A stretch of DNA of 64,000 nt from Rhizobium sp. ACO-34A (lineage in GTDB: Bacteria > Pseudomonadota > Alphaproteobacteria > Rhizobiales > Rhizobiaceae): positions 1,615,001 through 1,679,000 of the forward strand of contig CP021371.1 of assembly GCA_002600635.1 (NCBI GenBank). Direction: 5' to 3'. This document shows positions 18,762 through 27,052 of this stretch, one piece after another. The translations under genes were made by a program, and so were the position numbers. The notes beneath the pieces were generated by a model, which did not search any database, was not told the DNA's origin, and saw only the letters and a program-made list of their open reading frames with translations. How positions within the stretch are numbered: the first letter of the stretch is position 1; each line of letters starts with the position of its first letter.

Positions 18762-19751
18762 TTAGCGGCCACCGACCTTGAGGCCCGGAGCGGGCCGTTC
18801 CTCAAGGATCTGCCGGCGGAAACGGAAAAGGGCCGCGGGGCGGCCGCCCGTGGCCGCCTGCGTTCCGCCCGTCGGCTCGACCAGTTCGGCACCCTCGACC
18901 AGACGGCGGAAATTCTGCTTGTGCAGATGCCGCCCGGAGATCGCCTCGACGGTTGCCTGCAGGTCCGTCAGGGTAAATTCCGGCGGCATGAGTTCGAACA
19001 CCACCGGCCGGTACTTGATCTTGCTGCGCAGCCTCGCGAGCGCCGTTGCCGCAATCCGGCGATGATCGAAACGCATCGGCGTGCCGAGAGGAACGGCAAT
19101 CCGACGGGATGCGACCCGCTCGTCCAGAACGGCTTCCTCGATAAGGCCTGCTTCGTAAAGCAGTTCGTAGCGCTCCAGAACCCGTTCCTCGTCGAACGGG
19201 AAGTCATCGAGGCCAAAGGCGAGTTTCAGGCGGGATTTGCGGGAAGGACGCATGGTGTCGCTGTCTTCCACCGGCGCTTCCTCGGCCCAGACGGAAAGAG
19301 CAGGCAGAATCACCCGATCGAGGATGGCAGGGCGTCCGCGACGCCAGTCTTCCCACGGCAGGTAGCCGTACCAATCCCGCCAGTGAACGCCGGCGGCATG
19401 CAGGCTGTCGTGGCGGGCGGGATCCATGCGGGTCAGCGCCAGATAGCCGACAGACACGACATGCATGCCGCTGTCGCCCGGCATCTTGTGACGTCCCTGA
19501 TCGCCGAAAGTGTAGAGCTGTTCGATATAGCCCATGTGCAGCGCTGTCTGGGTGGTGACGGTGGTGCGCAGCGACACTTCCATCGTGCGGTGGCGCGATG
19601 GATCGAAGGGACCGAAGGGCAGGGCCTCCAGCGGGCTTGCGGGATCACTGACGACGAGCAAGCGAGGACTGCGGTCGGCTACCGCGACGATGGCCGCGTT
19701 GAGGCCGATCTCGATTGCCGCCGGTCGTTCGTTGATCGGTCCTTCGGTCAT
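18762..19751 (-). CDS. nadQ: NadQ-type Nudix-related transcriptional regulator
   Basis: 329 residues. The N-terminal half resembles a Nudix fold (A-A-I-V-A-V-A-D-R-S-P-R-L-L-V-V) but lacks the G-x5-E-x7-REU-x-EE catalytic box, so it is probably a ligand sensor. The C-terminal part (about 225-300) reads as a winged helix, with F-E-L-M-P-P-E-F-T-L-T-D-L-Q followed by N-F-R-R-L-V-E. This fits NadQ (COG4111), the NAD-responsive repressor of nadABC in alphaproteobacteria. It is last in the ygfZ-HD-phosphatase-nadQ operon and overlaps the phosphatase gene by 4 bases. Its likely target is the palindrome at 13244-13264. Confidence 0.82.
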   Translation of the reverse strand: MTEGPINERPAAIEIGLNAAIVAVADRSPRLLVVSDPASPLEALPFGPFDPSRHRTMEVSLRTTVTTQTALHMGYIEQLYTFGDQGRHKMPGDSGMHVVSVGYLALTRMDPARHDSLHAAGVHWRDWYGYLPWEDWRRGRPAILDRVILPALSVWAEEAPVEDSDTMRPSRKSRLKLAFGLDDFPFDEERVLERYELLYEAGLIEEAVLDERVASRRIAVPLGTPMRFDHRRIAATALARLRSKIKYRPVVFELMPPEFTLTDLQATVEAISGRHLHKQNFRRLVEGAELVEPTGGTQAATGGRPAALFRFRRQILEERPAPGLKVGGR

Positions 19752-20284
19752 GGCACCCTGTCTACCTGTTCCGGCAAGGCAAGGGTGAACGGCGCATTGC
19801 CATCGGCATCCGCGCCGCGCCCGATCGCCTTGACCGCACGAACCAGCGCGCCGCCGCGTCCGAGGAGAGTATCGCCGATCTCGATCAGTCGGGTATTGGG
19901 TGTGGCATAAGGTGAGGCTGCGCGGAGCCGCTTTGCCAGGATATCGTCGTCTTCATCGGGCGAAACGGCGAGGCTCGCGATCAGGGCTGCGGCCGGTGAG
20001 CGGGATACACCCATCCAGCAATGGATGAGCAGAGGTGCGGTGCGGTCCCATGAACGGGCGAAATCGATGATTTCCCGCACATGGGCTTCCTGCGGCGCGA
20101 TCAGATTGCCCGTGCCGGCAAAGCTGATGTCGTTCATCTTGAGCTTCAGATGCCGTTCGGCGGCAATCACCGCCGGGCGATGAAAATCCTGCCCCTCGGC
20201 AATCAGGCTGACCATTTCACGCGCCTTGTGGCGGACGGCCATTTCGGCAATACGGGAGAGCGGCGCAACGACGATGTAGCTCAT
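19748..20284 (-). CDS. Tyrosine/dual-specificity phosphatase-like protein
   Basis: 178 residues with the Cys-based phosphatase loop H-C-W-M-G-V-S-R-S: nucleophile Cys89 and phosphate-binding Arg95. The N-terminus, S-Y-I-V-V-A-P-L-S, and the fold length fit a small single-domain phosphatase. Asp52 in M-N-D-I could be the general acid. Similar genes are annotated in rhizobia as 'tyrosine phosphatase family protein'; the substrate is unknown. Its start overlaps the HD gene and its end overlaps nadQ by 4 bases each, so all three should be translated together. Confidence 0.82.
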   Translation of the reverse strand: MSYIVVAPLSRIAEMAVRHKAREMVSLIAEGQDFHRPAVIAAERHLKLKMNDISFAGTGNLIAPQEAHVREIIDFARSWDRTAPLLIHCWMGVSRSPAAALIASLAVSPDEDDDILAKRLRAASPYATPNTRLIEIGDTLLGRGGALVRAVKAIGRGADADGNAPFTLALPEQVDRVP

Positions 20285-20907
20285 GGGGCCACCTTCGCGC
20301 CGGGCCTGCGGGCAGATTCGATCTCCTCGAAACGCCGAAGGAACAGCGCCTGTGCCCTGAATGCCGGAAGCGGTTCCATCGACAGGCTGTCGCGGCTGAT
20401 ATCGCGCGGCTGGCCGAAGAATTTCTTTGCCTCGCTCTGGGAAAAGCCTGCGAGTTCCGTTGCCTCGAAATAGGCGGAGACACGGTCGGCTTTCTTGATC
20501 TGGCCCTTGAGGTCAGCGGACGGGTGCGGGGGAAGCGCATAGCGCAGGTGGATCGCAGCCTCCAGCCGTTTCTCCACGGTCTCGTAACCGCCGCCGACCA
20601 CCGCCTTGAACGGGGAAATCATGTCGCCGATCACATATTCCGGCGCGTCATGCAGCAACGCCATCAATTGCTCATCCGCCGTCGCCCTGGGATTGCAGCG
20701 GCTGAAGACATCCTCGACGATCAGGCTGTGCTGGGCGACGGAAAAGGCATGGTCGCCGGAGGTCTGGCCGTTCCAGCGGGCGACGCGCGCCAGCCCATGG
20801 GCGATATCCGTGATCTCCACGTCCAGCGGCGACGGGTCGAGAAGATCGAGCCGGCGGCCGGACAGCATGCGCTGCCAGGCGCGGCCCGAATTGTCGCCGA
20901 CTGCCAT
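20281..20907 (-). CDS. HD-family hydrolase (YfbR-like nucleotidase type)
   Basis: 208 residues with the HD metal-site series H53 and H60 (G-D-H-A-F-S-V-A-Q-H-S), H86-D87 followed by Glu90 (L-L-H-D-A-P-E-Y), and Asp141 (K-K-A-D-R-V). The L-L-H-D-A-x-E pattern matches YfbR-type 5'-deoxynucleotidases, although rhizobial members are only 'HD family hydrolase'. An N-terminal S-G-R-R-L-D-L-L-D-P segment is typical of this clade. It begins two bases after the ygfZ stop and overlaps the phosphatase gene. A nucleotide substrate would fit an operon that also encodes a NAD regulator; that link is inferred. Confidence 0.82.
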   Translation of the reverse strand: MAVGDNSGRAWQRMLSGRRLDLLDPSPLDVEITDIAHGLARVARWNGQTSGDHAFSVAQHSLIVEDVFSRCNPRATADEQLMALLHDAPEYVIGDMISPFKAVVGGGYETVEKRLEAAIHLRYALPPHPSADLKGQIKKADRVSAYFEATELAGFSQSEAKKFFGQPRDISRDSLSMEPLPAFRAQALFLRRFEEIESARRPGAKVAP

Positions 20908-20909
20908 GT

Positions 20910-21749
20910 TCAGGCCTCCTCGGAGGTGCTCGTCGGGAAACTGAGGCCGCTCCAGACGGGCAGTGCAAGCGCAACGGGAACGTCTGCTGCGAGGATGCCG
21001 GCATCGGCGCTCATTGCTTCGCCGGCACGGTCGATGCGCACGATGGCAAGGCCGCGATTGCCCGTTACGGTGCCGAGTGCGCCAATCGGCTTGCCCTGCG
21101 CGGTGAGTTCCGTTCCCGTCGGCGGCAGGTTTTCCTCAGCCGTGACGATCACCACGCGTCGGCGGGCTGTGCCGCGATGCTGCATGCGCGACACCACTTC
21201 CTGTCCGACATAACAGCCCTTCTTGAAGGAGACGCCACCGGAAAGATCGAGCAGGATGTCATGCGGGAAGGCGTCCTGAAGGGCGTAATCATGGCCTGAT
21301 TCCACAACGCCGGAGAGAACCCGCAGCGCCTCGTAACCGGCCGTATTGTGTGCGCCGTGCTCGCCCGGCTGGCGCTTCAATGCCACGTCGGCGCGGGCAA
21401 AGCGGAAATCGGTGACACCTTCGCCGGAGATGTCCTCACCCCAGGAAACGGTGACGCCCGCTTGCGGGTCTCCGGCGATCGTGACCGCAGCCCTGAGCTT
21501 GTACATGGAAAGGCGTTTTATCAGCCCTTCCAGCTGCGACGAGGCCGTCTCCAGAACGAAGGAGCTGTCGTCGCGCCAGATCAGGAAATCGAAGAGGATC
21601 TTGCCCTGCGGCGTCAGCAGGGCGCCCGGCCGGGCTTCACCGACCGGCATGGCTTCGATGTCGGTGGTGATGAGGTTCTGAAGGAAATGCTCGGCGTCCG
21701 CTCCGCTGACGCGGATGAGGGAGCGGTCTTGCAAGAAGGCGGCTGGCAT
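20910..21749 (-). CDS. ygfZ: YgfZ/GcvT folate-binding protein
   Basis: A 279-residue tetrahydrofolate-dependent protein that aids assembly or repair of certain Fe-S enzymes. The diagnostic K-G-C-Y-V-G-Q-E motif is at residues 177-184 with the conserved Cys179. The N-terminal F-L-Q-D-R-S-L-I-R-V-S-G-A-D-A and the G-A-L-L-T-P-Q-G-K-I-L-F segment match the GcvT-like fold. It is the first gene of the four-gene unit ending in nadQ. An intergenic palindromic element lies just upstream. Confidence 0.9.
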   Translation of the reverse strand: MPAAFLQDRSLIRVSGADAEHFLQNLITTDIEAMPVGEARPGALLTPQGKILFDFLIWRDDSSFVLETASSQLEGLIKRLSMYKLRAAVTIAGDPQAGVTVSWGEDISGEGVTDFRFARADVALKRQPGEHGAHNTAGYEALRVLSGVVESGHDYALQDAFPHDILLDLSGGVSFKKGCYVGQEVVSRMQHRGTARRRVVIVTAEENLPPTGTELTAQGKPIGALGTVTGNRGLAIVRIDRAGEAMSADAGILAADVPVALALPVWSGLSFPTSTSEEA

Positions 21750-21776
21750 CGTCGTCCCAATCCCGGTTGCTCGTTA

Positions 21777-21840
21777 CCCGATGCTGTAGAGCATCGGGCC
21801 GAAAAAGGGAATCGTTTCCATTGGTCCCAATCGAAACGAT
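21777..21840 (-). terminator. Double hairpin between the secreted-protein gene and ygfZ
   Basis: Two inverted repeats lie in the 117-base gap. The first is ATCGTTTC/GAAACGAT (21811-21818, 21833-21840), whose inner arms ATTGG/CCAAT make an almost complete 30-base hairpin. The second is CCCGATGCT/AGCATCGGG (21777-21785, 21790-21798) with a 4-base loop. On the minus strand the first hairpin is followed by CCCTTTTTC, so it could terminate transcription of 21867-22619. The pair also looks like a rhizobial interspersed repeat. Confidence 0.5.
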
Positions 21841-21866
21841 CCACGGGAATGGCAGAAGGGGCGGCG

Positions 21867-22619
21867 TCAGTCCCCGGCGGTGAAGAACTTCCACTTGCCG
21901 TCGGGCGAGATGCCGACGCGGAAGAAGTTGTAGTTTCCCTGCTCCTGCATGTCGGCGTAATCGCCGGCAGTGACGATCCGCAACAACTCCACCTTTTCCG
22001 GTGGTGTCAGTGACGTCAGCGACTTCTCGGCGAAGTAGGGCCAGACATAGGCTTCCTCCGGCGTACCGATATCGACATGGACAAAGCCGGTAGAGAGAAC
22101 GTCGATGAGGATCGCCAGGATTTCGATCCCGTCGTCATCGCCCGAAAGGCCCTTCAAGGTCGTGACCGGATCGGCCTCCTCGGCATCCATCAGGATCTGC
22201 GTCTGATCGGGGCCGGGATTGAGGAAGGGGCGAAGCCGCTCGATGTCGCCGGATGCGGCAGCTTCGATCAGCTGTTCGCGCAGGTGACGCACGGCTTCCG
22301 GCGCCTTGCTGATGTCGTAGATGACTTCCGGCGGCGGCTCTTCTGCCTCGGCAGCCTTGTCCTGCTGCGGCTTGTTGATCAGCGGATCGGGTGAGGGAAT
22401 GCCCGGCAAAGCCTCGTCGGCAGGAGCCTCCGTTTCCGGCGTCTCCTCCGGCGAGGTCTGGTTTTCTTCGGGTTGCTCTTCGCTATGCGGCGCCGGCAAC
22501 TGCTTGATGTCGGAAAGTGCAAAGGCTGCATTTCCCAACACCGTTACCGCAGTCAAAGCCGTCGATACGGCAATCATGGCCGCCAGGCCGTTGCGCCTGA
22601 CATTACGTCCGATCTGCAT
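21867..22619 (-). CDS. Secreted or membrane-anchored hypothetical protein
   Basis: 250 residues. The N-terminus is basic (I-G-R-N-V-R-R-N-G) and is followed by a hydrophobic stretch and A-F-A, which looks like a signal peptide or anchor. A long Pro/Glu-rich disordered linker (about residues 45-105) leads to a C-terminal domain with E-A-V-R-H-L-R-E-Q-L-I-E-A-A-A-S-G-D, ending in I-S-P-D-G-K-W-K-F-F. I cannot name the family or the function. The ATG at 22619 was chosen because the signal-like segment starts there; sequence further upstream in this frame overlaps the 85-residue gene. Confidence 0.7.
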   Translation of the reverse strand: MQIGRNVRRNGLAAMIAVSTALTAVTVLGNAAFALSDIKQLPAPHSEEQPEENQTSPEETPETEAPADEALPGIPSPDPLINKPQQDKAAEAEEPPPEVIYDISKAPEAVRHLREQLIEAAASGDIERLRPFLNPGPDQTQILMDAEEADPVTTLKGLSGDDDGIEILAILIDVLSTGFVHVDIGTPEEAYVWPYFAEKSLTSLTPPEKVELLRIVTAGDYADMQEQGNYNFFRVGISPDGKWKFFTAGD

Positions 22620-22641
22620 CGTCCGTCCTCTGGTATTCTGG

Positions 22642-22899
22642 TTACTGTACGCGCCGCTCGGGAGAAAATTCGCCGGCCAGCATGCGGGTCCGCAAGGCTT
22701 CGAGGATTGCCTCTGCGCCGTCCTCGCCATGGATGCGGATGGTTTCGCGCATGGCCAGCGCAAAGGCGGCATCCGCGATGATTTCCGGTTCGATGCCATC
22801 GGCCATGCCATCGGCCCAAGCCTCGTTCTGGTATTCCAGCGCGGCCTGCATCTTCTCGTGTACGATCATGTCGTCGATCTCGTTGCGGCGCGGTTCCAT
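22642..22899 (-). CDS. Small acidic hypothetical protein
   Basis: 85 residues, mainly helical and rich in Glu, Ala and Met: M-I-V-H-E-K-M-Q-A-A-L-E-Y, then A-F-A-L-A-M-R-E-T-I-R-I. There are no membrane segments and I recognise no domain. It ends 22 bases before the secreted-protein gene, so the two may be cotranscribed. A perfect TTAA-N7-TTAA box lies 82 bases upstream of its start (22981-22995), which would place it under cell-cycle control if CtrA binds there. Confidence 0.65.
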   Translation of the reverse strand: MEPRRNEIDDMIVHEKMQAALEYQNEAWADGMADGIEPEIIADAAFALAMRETIRIHGEDGAEAILEALRTRMLAGEFSPERRVQ

Positions 22900-22980
22900 G
22901 GGCTTACTCTAGTCCTTACTCAGCTGTTAACGACTTTAGCAGCCTTTTGCCGAAACGACACGGCTGCAAGGTAAAACAGG

Positions 22981-22995
22981 TTAATTTATCGTTAA
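22981..22995 (-). promoter_or_regulatory. CtrA-type box TTAA-N7-TTAA
   Basis: A full match to the alphaproteobacterial CtrA recognition sequence, with spacer TTTATCG. It lies 82 bases upstream of the start of the 85-residue gene and overlaps the 3' end of the TIGR02301 gene. Binding is inferred from the match alone. Confidence 0.45.
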
Positions 22996-23492
22996 TTTCC
23001 GAAGCGGGAAGCAATTTCAACAGCGAGTGTTGCGCCTTCGTTACGGTAATTCTCTTCCGCGGTCGCCGCTGCCGGGGTGCAGGTGGTGTAAACCGAGGCA
23101 AAAGAGCGGTAACCCCGGTTGTAGGCCGCGATCATTCGCGCCTTGCGCTTCGGTTCCGTTGCCGTCTCCGAATCGATCAGTTTCTGGATGGCTTCCCGCC
23201 ATTCCGGTTCGCCACCGGCGACACAGAGATTGCGCAGGTAGTGAACCGCGCCCATGATCTCGGAAAGCCGGGCAAGGCGGTCGTCGTAAGGCGCCGGTTT
23301 CTCTTCCGGTGCGACCGTCTCAACCGGCGCATTCTTCGCAGCCTTGTCCTGTGCCGCAGCCGGCAAGACCGCACAGCCGATGGCGGCGGCAGTCAGCAGC
23401 CCGCCAAGGAGTGCCTTGAAGCGGGGCTGACCGCAGTCGCGCGGAAAATGCGGACCAATACGGTCCGCGCAGGCAGAGCGGGCCTTCGTCAT
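22992..23492 (-). CDS. TIGR02301 family protein
   Basis: 166 residues. A hydrophobic segment at about 27-47 that ends in A-A-A-Q is a probable signal peptide with a long basic N-region. The mature part has R-L-S-E-I-M-G-A-V-H-Y-L-R-N-L-C and Y-N-R-G-Y-R-S-F-A-S-V-Y-T-T-C, with two cysteines that could form a disulfide. This matches TIGR02301, an alphaproteobacterial family of unknown function. The ATG at 23492 overlaps the upstream Nudix gene by 4 bases, so the pair is coupled. Confidence 0.8.
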   Translation of the reverse strand: MTKARSACADRIGPHFPRDCGQPRFKALLGGLLTAAAIGCAVLPAAAQDKAAKNAPVETVAPEEKPAPYDDRLARLSEIMGAVHYLRNLCVAGGEPEWREAIQKLIDSETATEPKRKARMIAAYNRGYRSFASVYTTCTPAAATAEENYRNEGATLAVEIASRFGN

Positions 23493-23917
23493 GCGCGCGT
23501 CTCCGGTCCTTCCGCAAGCCTTTCCACGCAGGCGCGAACGCTCGGCGGAACGGGCAGGGCATAGATCTCTTCCGGCAGGAACCATCCGGCCTCCGCCGCG
23601 TCGCTATCGGCGCGCACGACAGTCTCCATGTCGGCGTCGAGGCGGAAGACGGACAGAAGGAAGTGGCTCCCGGCGACACCTTCTTCCGGCAGAAGCTCCA
23701 GCTCCTCGAAAAGTCGCGGATTGCTGCCCATAATGCCGGTCTCCTCGAGAAGTTCGCGGATGGCCGTCTCCGCCGGCGTCTCGCCCGGCTCTGCTCTACC
23801 GCCCGGAAAGGCATAGAGATCGGCCGCCGGCGGGTTCATCCGTTTGACCAGCAGGAAGCGGCCGTCACGTTCGACGATGGCGGATGAGGCAAGGCGGGGT
23901 TGGCTTTGTGTCTGCAT
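23489..23917 (-). CDS. Nudix hydrolase
   Basis: 142 residues with an intact Nudix box: Gly40, then Glu46, then R54-E-L-L-E-E-T-G61, fitting G-x5-E-x7-REU-x-EE-x-G. The beta strands before it, S-A-I-V-E-R-D-G-R-F-L-L-V-K-R, are typical. Such enzymes split nucleoside diphosphates linked to another moiety; the substrate is not predictable here. The ATG at 23917 leaves a standard N-terminus; sequence upstream in the same frame is unlikely to be coding. The stop overlaps the TIGR02301 start. Confidence 0.88.
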   Translation of the reverse strand: MQTQSQPRLASSAIVERDGRFLLVKRMNPPAADLYAFPGGRAEPGETPAETAIRELLEETGIMGSNPRLFEELELLPEEGVAGSHFLLSVFRLDADMETVVRADSDAAEAGWFLPEEIYALPVPPSVRACVERLAEGPETRA

Positions 23918-24073
23918 GAGGTCTCTGCAAATGGGCCGATGTCGTTCCGGATTCGTCGACGCGGCGTATCGCGGCGAATATCGGGTTATTCTCTCGCGAC
24001 CGCAAGGGAATTGCTGCTGCGCCACATCGGCCTCTGCTTGACCGCCGTGCACCCGGCTGGCATGGATCGATCC

Positions 24074-24838
24074 ATGTGCGGACGCTTTTCACTGACGGTA
24101 ACGCCGGATGAGGTGCGGGAGACTTTCGGGCTCGTGGAGTTTGAGGGCTTTCCGGCTCGCTACAACATTGCCCCGACCCAGCCGATCCTGGTTGTCGTTG
24201 CCAGCGACAGGCGCGAGCCGGGTAGCAATCTGCCCGAGCGGCAGGCCGTTCTCGTGCGCTGGGGTTTCCTTCCGGGTTGGGTCAAGGATCCGCGCGACTT
24301 TCCGCTGCTCATCAACGCACGGTCGGAAACGGCGATCGGCAAGGCCTCGTTCCGTGCCGCCATGCGCCATCGTCGCGTGCTGGTGCCTGCTTCGGGTTTC
24401 TACGAATGGCATCGTCCCGACAAGGAAAGCGGAGAGGCGTCGCAGGCCTACTGGATCCGTCCGCGCAATGGCCGGATCGTCGCTTTCGCTGGACTGATGG
24501 AAACATGGTCTTCCGCCGATGGTTCGGAAGTGGATACCGGGGCGATCCTGACTGTATCAGCCAATCGCACGATAGGACGCATTCACGACCGGATGCCGGT
24601 CGTCATCAAGCCGGAAGATTATACCCGCTGGCTCGATTGCAAATCGGGCGAGCCACGCGACGTCGCGGATCTCATGGTGCCGGCGGATGAGGATTTCTTC
24701 GAGGCAGTGCCCGTCTCAAACCTTGTCAACAAGGTCGCCAACACCGGTCCCGAGATACAGGAACCGGTCGGCAATAGCCTCCCGCCGGCGAAAGCGCCGG
24801 TCGGCAAGACGGATGGTGGTCAGCTCAGTCTGTTCTGA
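24074..24838 (+). CDS. SRAP domain protein (YedK/HMCES-type abasic-site protector)
   Basis: 254 residues. The protein crosslinks to abasic sites in single-stranded DNA through Cys2, which becomes N-terminal after Met removal; this fixes the start at the ATG at 24074 (M-C-G-R-F) rather than 24062. Other catalytic-site residues are visible: Asn31 (R-Y-N-I-A-P-T-Q), Glu111 (S-G-F-Y-E-W) and His171 (G-R-I-H-D-R-M-P). Bacterial members are often called SOS-response-associated peptidase. I found no perfect alphaproteobacterial LexA box (GTTC-N7-GTTC) upstream. Confidence 0.93.
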   Translation: MCGRFSLTVTPDEVRETFGLVEFEGFPARYNIAPTQPILVVVASDRREPGSNLPERQAVLVRWGFLPGWVKDPRDFPLLINARSETAIGKASFRAAMRHRRVLVPASGFYEWHRPDKESGEASQAYWIRPRNGRIVAFAGLMETWSSADGSEVDTGAILTVSANRTIGRIHDRMPVVIKPEDYTRWLDCKSGEPRDVADLMVPADEDFFEAVPVSNLVNKVANTGPEIQEPVGNSLPPAKAPVGKTDGGQLSLF

Positions 24839-24844
24839 GCTTGT

Positions 24845-24979
24845 TCAGGCGATCTGCTTGGCAGGCTTGCGCTTCAGCATCAGCGCGGCTGCCAGCACCG
24901 CCTTCAGGCCAAGAGGCCGGTAATGGGAATCCAGATTGCTGGTTGCCGGCTTCCCCTCGGCGGAAGTCTTCTTCTGCAT
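24845..24979 (-). CDS. 44-residue hypothetical protein
   Basis: The encoded peptide is Lys-rich at both ends, with the central segment L-D-S-H-Y-R-P-L-G-L-K-A-V-L-A-A-A. It resembles very small rhizobial proteins with a 'DSHYR-x-LG' core; I recognise no function. CAGGAG lies seven bases before the ATG at 24979. It converges on the SRAP gene with six bases between stops, and has a 187-base upstream gap for its own promoter. Confidence 0.6.
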   Translation of the reverse strand: MQKKTSAEGKPATSNLDSHYRPLGLKAVLAAALMLKRKPAKQIA

Positions 24980-25166
24980 GTCATGCTCCTGTGGGTGTTT
25001 CCTAAAGTCTTCGTCTTCTTGTTTTTTGCTCTCTCTGAGCAGATCATGACAAAAACGTGACGCTTTCAATGACGCAAATCAAATTTGGTCAATATCGACC
25101 ACATTCCGCGATCAGCGGCATGGCGAAAGCACCGGAAAAACCTTCAAAAACAGCAGTGGGAGTGGT

Positions 25167-26018
25167 TCAGAGGCCGCGATCTATTTCGGTCAGTCCGTTC
25201 TCGTGTCCCTCGTCATCTATGGTCAGCGTGCCGTAGCGGCGATGCCAGGCGCGTGCGCCGAAGGGGAGCGAGAGGAGATAAGCGAGCACGGTGAACGACA
25301 GAACTTCGAAGGTGAAGCTCATCAGCAGGGCGACGTAGAGAACGACACCGAGAATCATCGGCAATACGAGATCGCGACGGATGCGGCTCGTTTCCGACTT
25401 GCCGGACCAGACCGGCAGGCGGCTGACCAGCAGATAACCGATCAGGACCGTATAAAGCGATCCCGCATAGGCGACGGGTGCCGTCGGCGGCACGCCGAGA
25501 AAGCCGAGATAAACCGGCAGCAGAACCAGCATGGCACCGGCAGGCGCCGGCACGCCGACGAAATATTCCGATTGCCAGGGAGCCTTGGTCTCGCGATCCG
25601 CCATGACATTGAAGCGGGCGAGCCGGAGGCCGGCGGCGATCGCATAGAGCAGGGCCGCGATCCAGCCGAGAGAGCGGGCCTGATCGAGGATGAAGGCATA
25701 GAGCACGAGCGCAGGGGCCACGCCGAAGTTGACGATATCGGCCAACGAATCCATCTGTGCGCCGAACTTGGAGGTCGCCTTCATCATGCGGGCGATTCGC
25801 CCGTCGATCCCGTCGAGGAAGGCTGCCGCCAGCACCATCATCACCGCCAGCTCGTAACGGTTTTCGAAGGCGAGCCGGATGCCGGTCAGGCCGGCGCAGA
25901 TGGCCAGCACGGTGATCAGGTTCGGAACGACAAGCCGCAGCGGGATTTCCCGAAGTCGCGGGCCTCGCGAACCGTCATCCTTGGTTGCGCCTTCGGGCTG
26001 CTGCTGTGCTGTCTGCAT
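25167..26018 (-). CDS. pssA: CDP-diacylglycerol--serine O-phosphatidyltransferase
   Basis: A 283-residue membrane enzyme that makes phosphatidylserine from CDP-diacylglycerol and serine. The complete CDP-alcohol phosphotransferase motif is present: D69-x2-D72-G73-x2-A76-R77-x8-G86-x3-D90-x3-D94. About eight hydrophobic helices follow a polar N-terminus. The ATG at 26018 lies 22 bases after the psd stop, so psd and pssA form an operon for phosphatidylethanolamine synthesis. Confidence 0.94.
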   Translation of the reverse strand: MQTAQQQPEGATKDDGSRGPRLREIPLRLVVPNLITVLAICAGLTGIRLAFENRYELAVMMVLAAAFLDGIDGRIARMMKATSKFGAQMDSLADIVNFGVAPALVLYAFILDQARSLGWIAALLYAIAAGLRLARFNVMADRETKAPWQSEYFVGVPAPAGAMLVLLPVYLGFLGVPPTAPVAYAGSLYTVLIGYLLVSRLPVWSGKSETSRIRRDLVLPMILGVVLYVALLMSFTFEVLSFTVLAYLLSLPFGARAWHRRYGTLTIDDEGHENGLTEIDRGL

Positions 26019-26040
26019 GTGCCTTGCTCCCGCGACGCTC

Positions 26041-26739
26041 TCAGCTTCGACGGCTGACGACCGGACCCTTGGAAGAGCCGAACTCGGCAATCACGGTTTC
26101 GCCTGCAATGGCCGTCTGGCCAAGCGAGACGCGCGACTCGGCGCCCGCCGGAAGGAACACGTCGAGGCGCGAGCCGAAACGGATCAGGCCGAAACGTTCG
26201 CCTGCATCCAGGGGTTCGTTGGTATGGGTCCAGCAGACAATGCGGCGTGCGACGAGGCCGGCGATCTGCACGACGCCGATTTCGCCATGGGTGCTTTCGA
26301 TCACGACGCCGTTGCGCTCGTTTTCCTGGCTTGCCTTGTCGAGTTCGGCATTGAGAAAGCTGCCTTCGCGATAGGCGACGTTGATGACGCGGCCACGCAC
26401 CGGAGCGCGGTTCACATGGCAGTTGAACACGTTCATGAAGATCGAGATGCGCAGCATCGGATCGCTGCCGAGGCCCAGTTCTTCCGGCGGCGCGACCATC
26501 TGGATGGCCGATACGCGGCCATCGGCCGGGCTGATGACCAGATCGTCGTCCTGCGGGGTGACGCGTTCGGGGTCGCGGAAGAAGTAGGCGCACCACAGCG
26601 TCAGTACGAAGCCGACCCAGAAGAGCGGTTCGAAGAGCCAGCCGAGGATGAGGGAGGCCACAAAGAATGCGGCAACGAAGGGATAACCTTCCTTGTGCAC
26701 CGGCACGATGGATTTACGAATGCTATCGAACAGATCCAT
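26041..26739 (-). CDS. psd: Phosphatidylserine decarboxylase proenzyme
   Basis: 232 residues, the short Psd type. The enzyme decarboxylates phosphatidylserine to phosphatidylethanolamine. It self-cleaves in the C-terminal G-S-S motif (about residues 211-213), where the serine becomes the pyruvoyl cofactor. Two hydrophobic helices near residues 20-53 anchor it. I-S-P-A-D-G-R-V (69-76) and [11 protein letters not shown] (101-111) are family signatures. The ATG at 26739 was chosen over 26814 because the extra 25 residues are unlike Psd. It leads the psd-pssA operon. Confidence 0.95.
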   Translation of the reverse strand: MDLFDSIRKSIVPVHKEGYPFVAAFFVASLILGWLFEPLFWVGFVLTLWCAYFFRDPERVTPQDDDLVISPADGRVSAIQMVAPPEELGLGSDPMLRISIFMNVFNCHVNRAPVRGRVINVAYREGSFLNAELDKASQENERNGVVIESTHGEIGVVQIAGLVARRIVCWTHTNEPLDAGERFGLIRFGSRLDVFLPAGAESRVSLGQTAIAGETVIAEFGSSKGPVVSRRS

Positions 26740-27052
26740 GATGACCTCGCGTCGTTGCTGTTCCGGGTCTGAAGTCCATGCCCTCGGGCTTGCAGCAAGG
26801 GTAAGAACTTCCAATTGGTGGCTGCTGACTAACCCGAAAGCGCTTCCGGGGCAATGCTTGCGGCCTTCAAAGCCTGTTTACGCGACATTCGGTCCGGTAC
26901 GTGGAGAGCATCGGATGTTCCATGCTGCGCCGCCGCAAAATTGAAGATTCGTGCACCTTCCGTCAATGATTACCCGCTAGAAATGGTGGGGAATGCATTG
27001 CAGGCCGTGACGTGCGGAGCCTTCTTTCCCGCGCAATAAACTGGACGAACGA
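26740..27052. other. Intergenic region between psd and the GGDEF gene
   Basis: This 313-base divergent gap presumably holds promoters for psd and for the diguanylate cyclase. I see no convincing -35/-10 pair, hairpin terminator, tRNA or short ORF with a strong ribosome site in it. Confidence 0.4.

Noticed and set aside
23918..24073. Possible LexA box (GTTC-N7-GTTC) before the SRAP gene
   Set aside because: The best candidate near 23944 has GTTC followed at the right distance by GTCG, so it fails the consensus.
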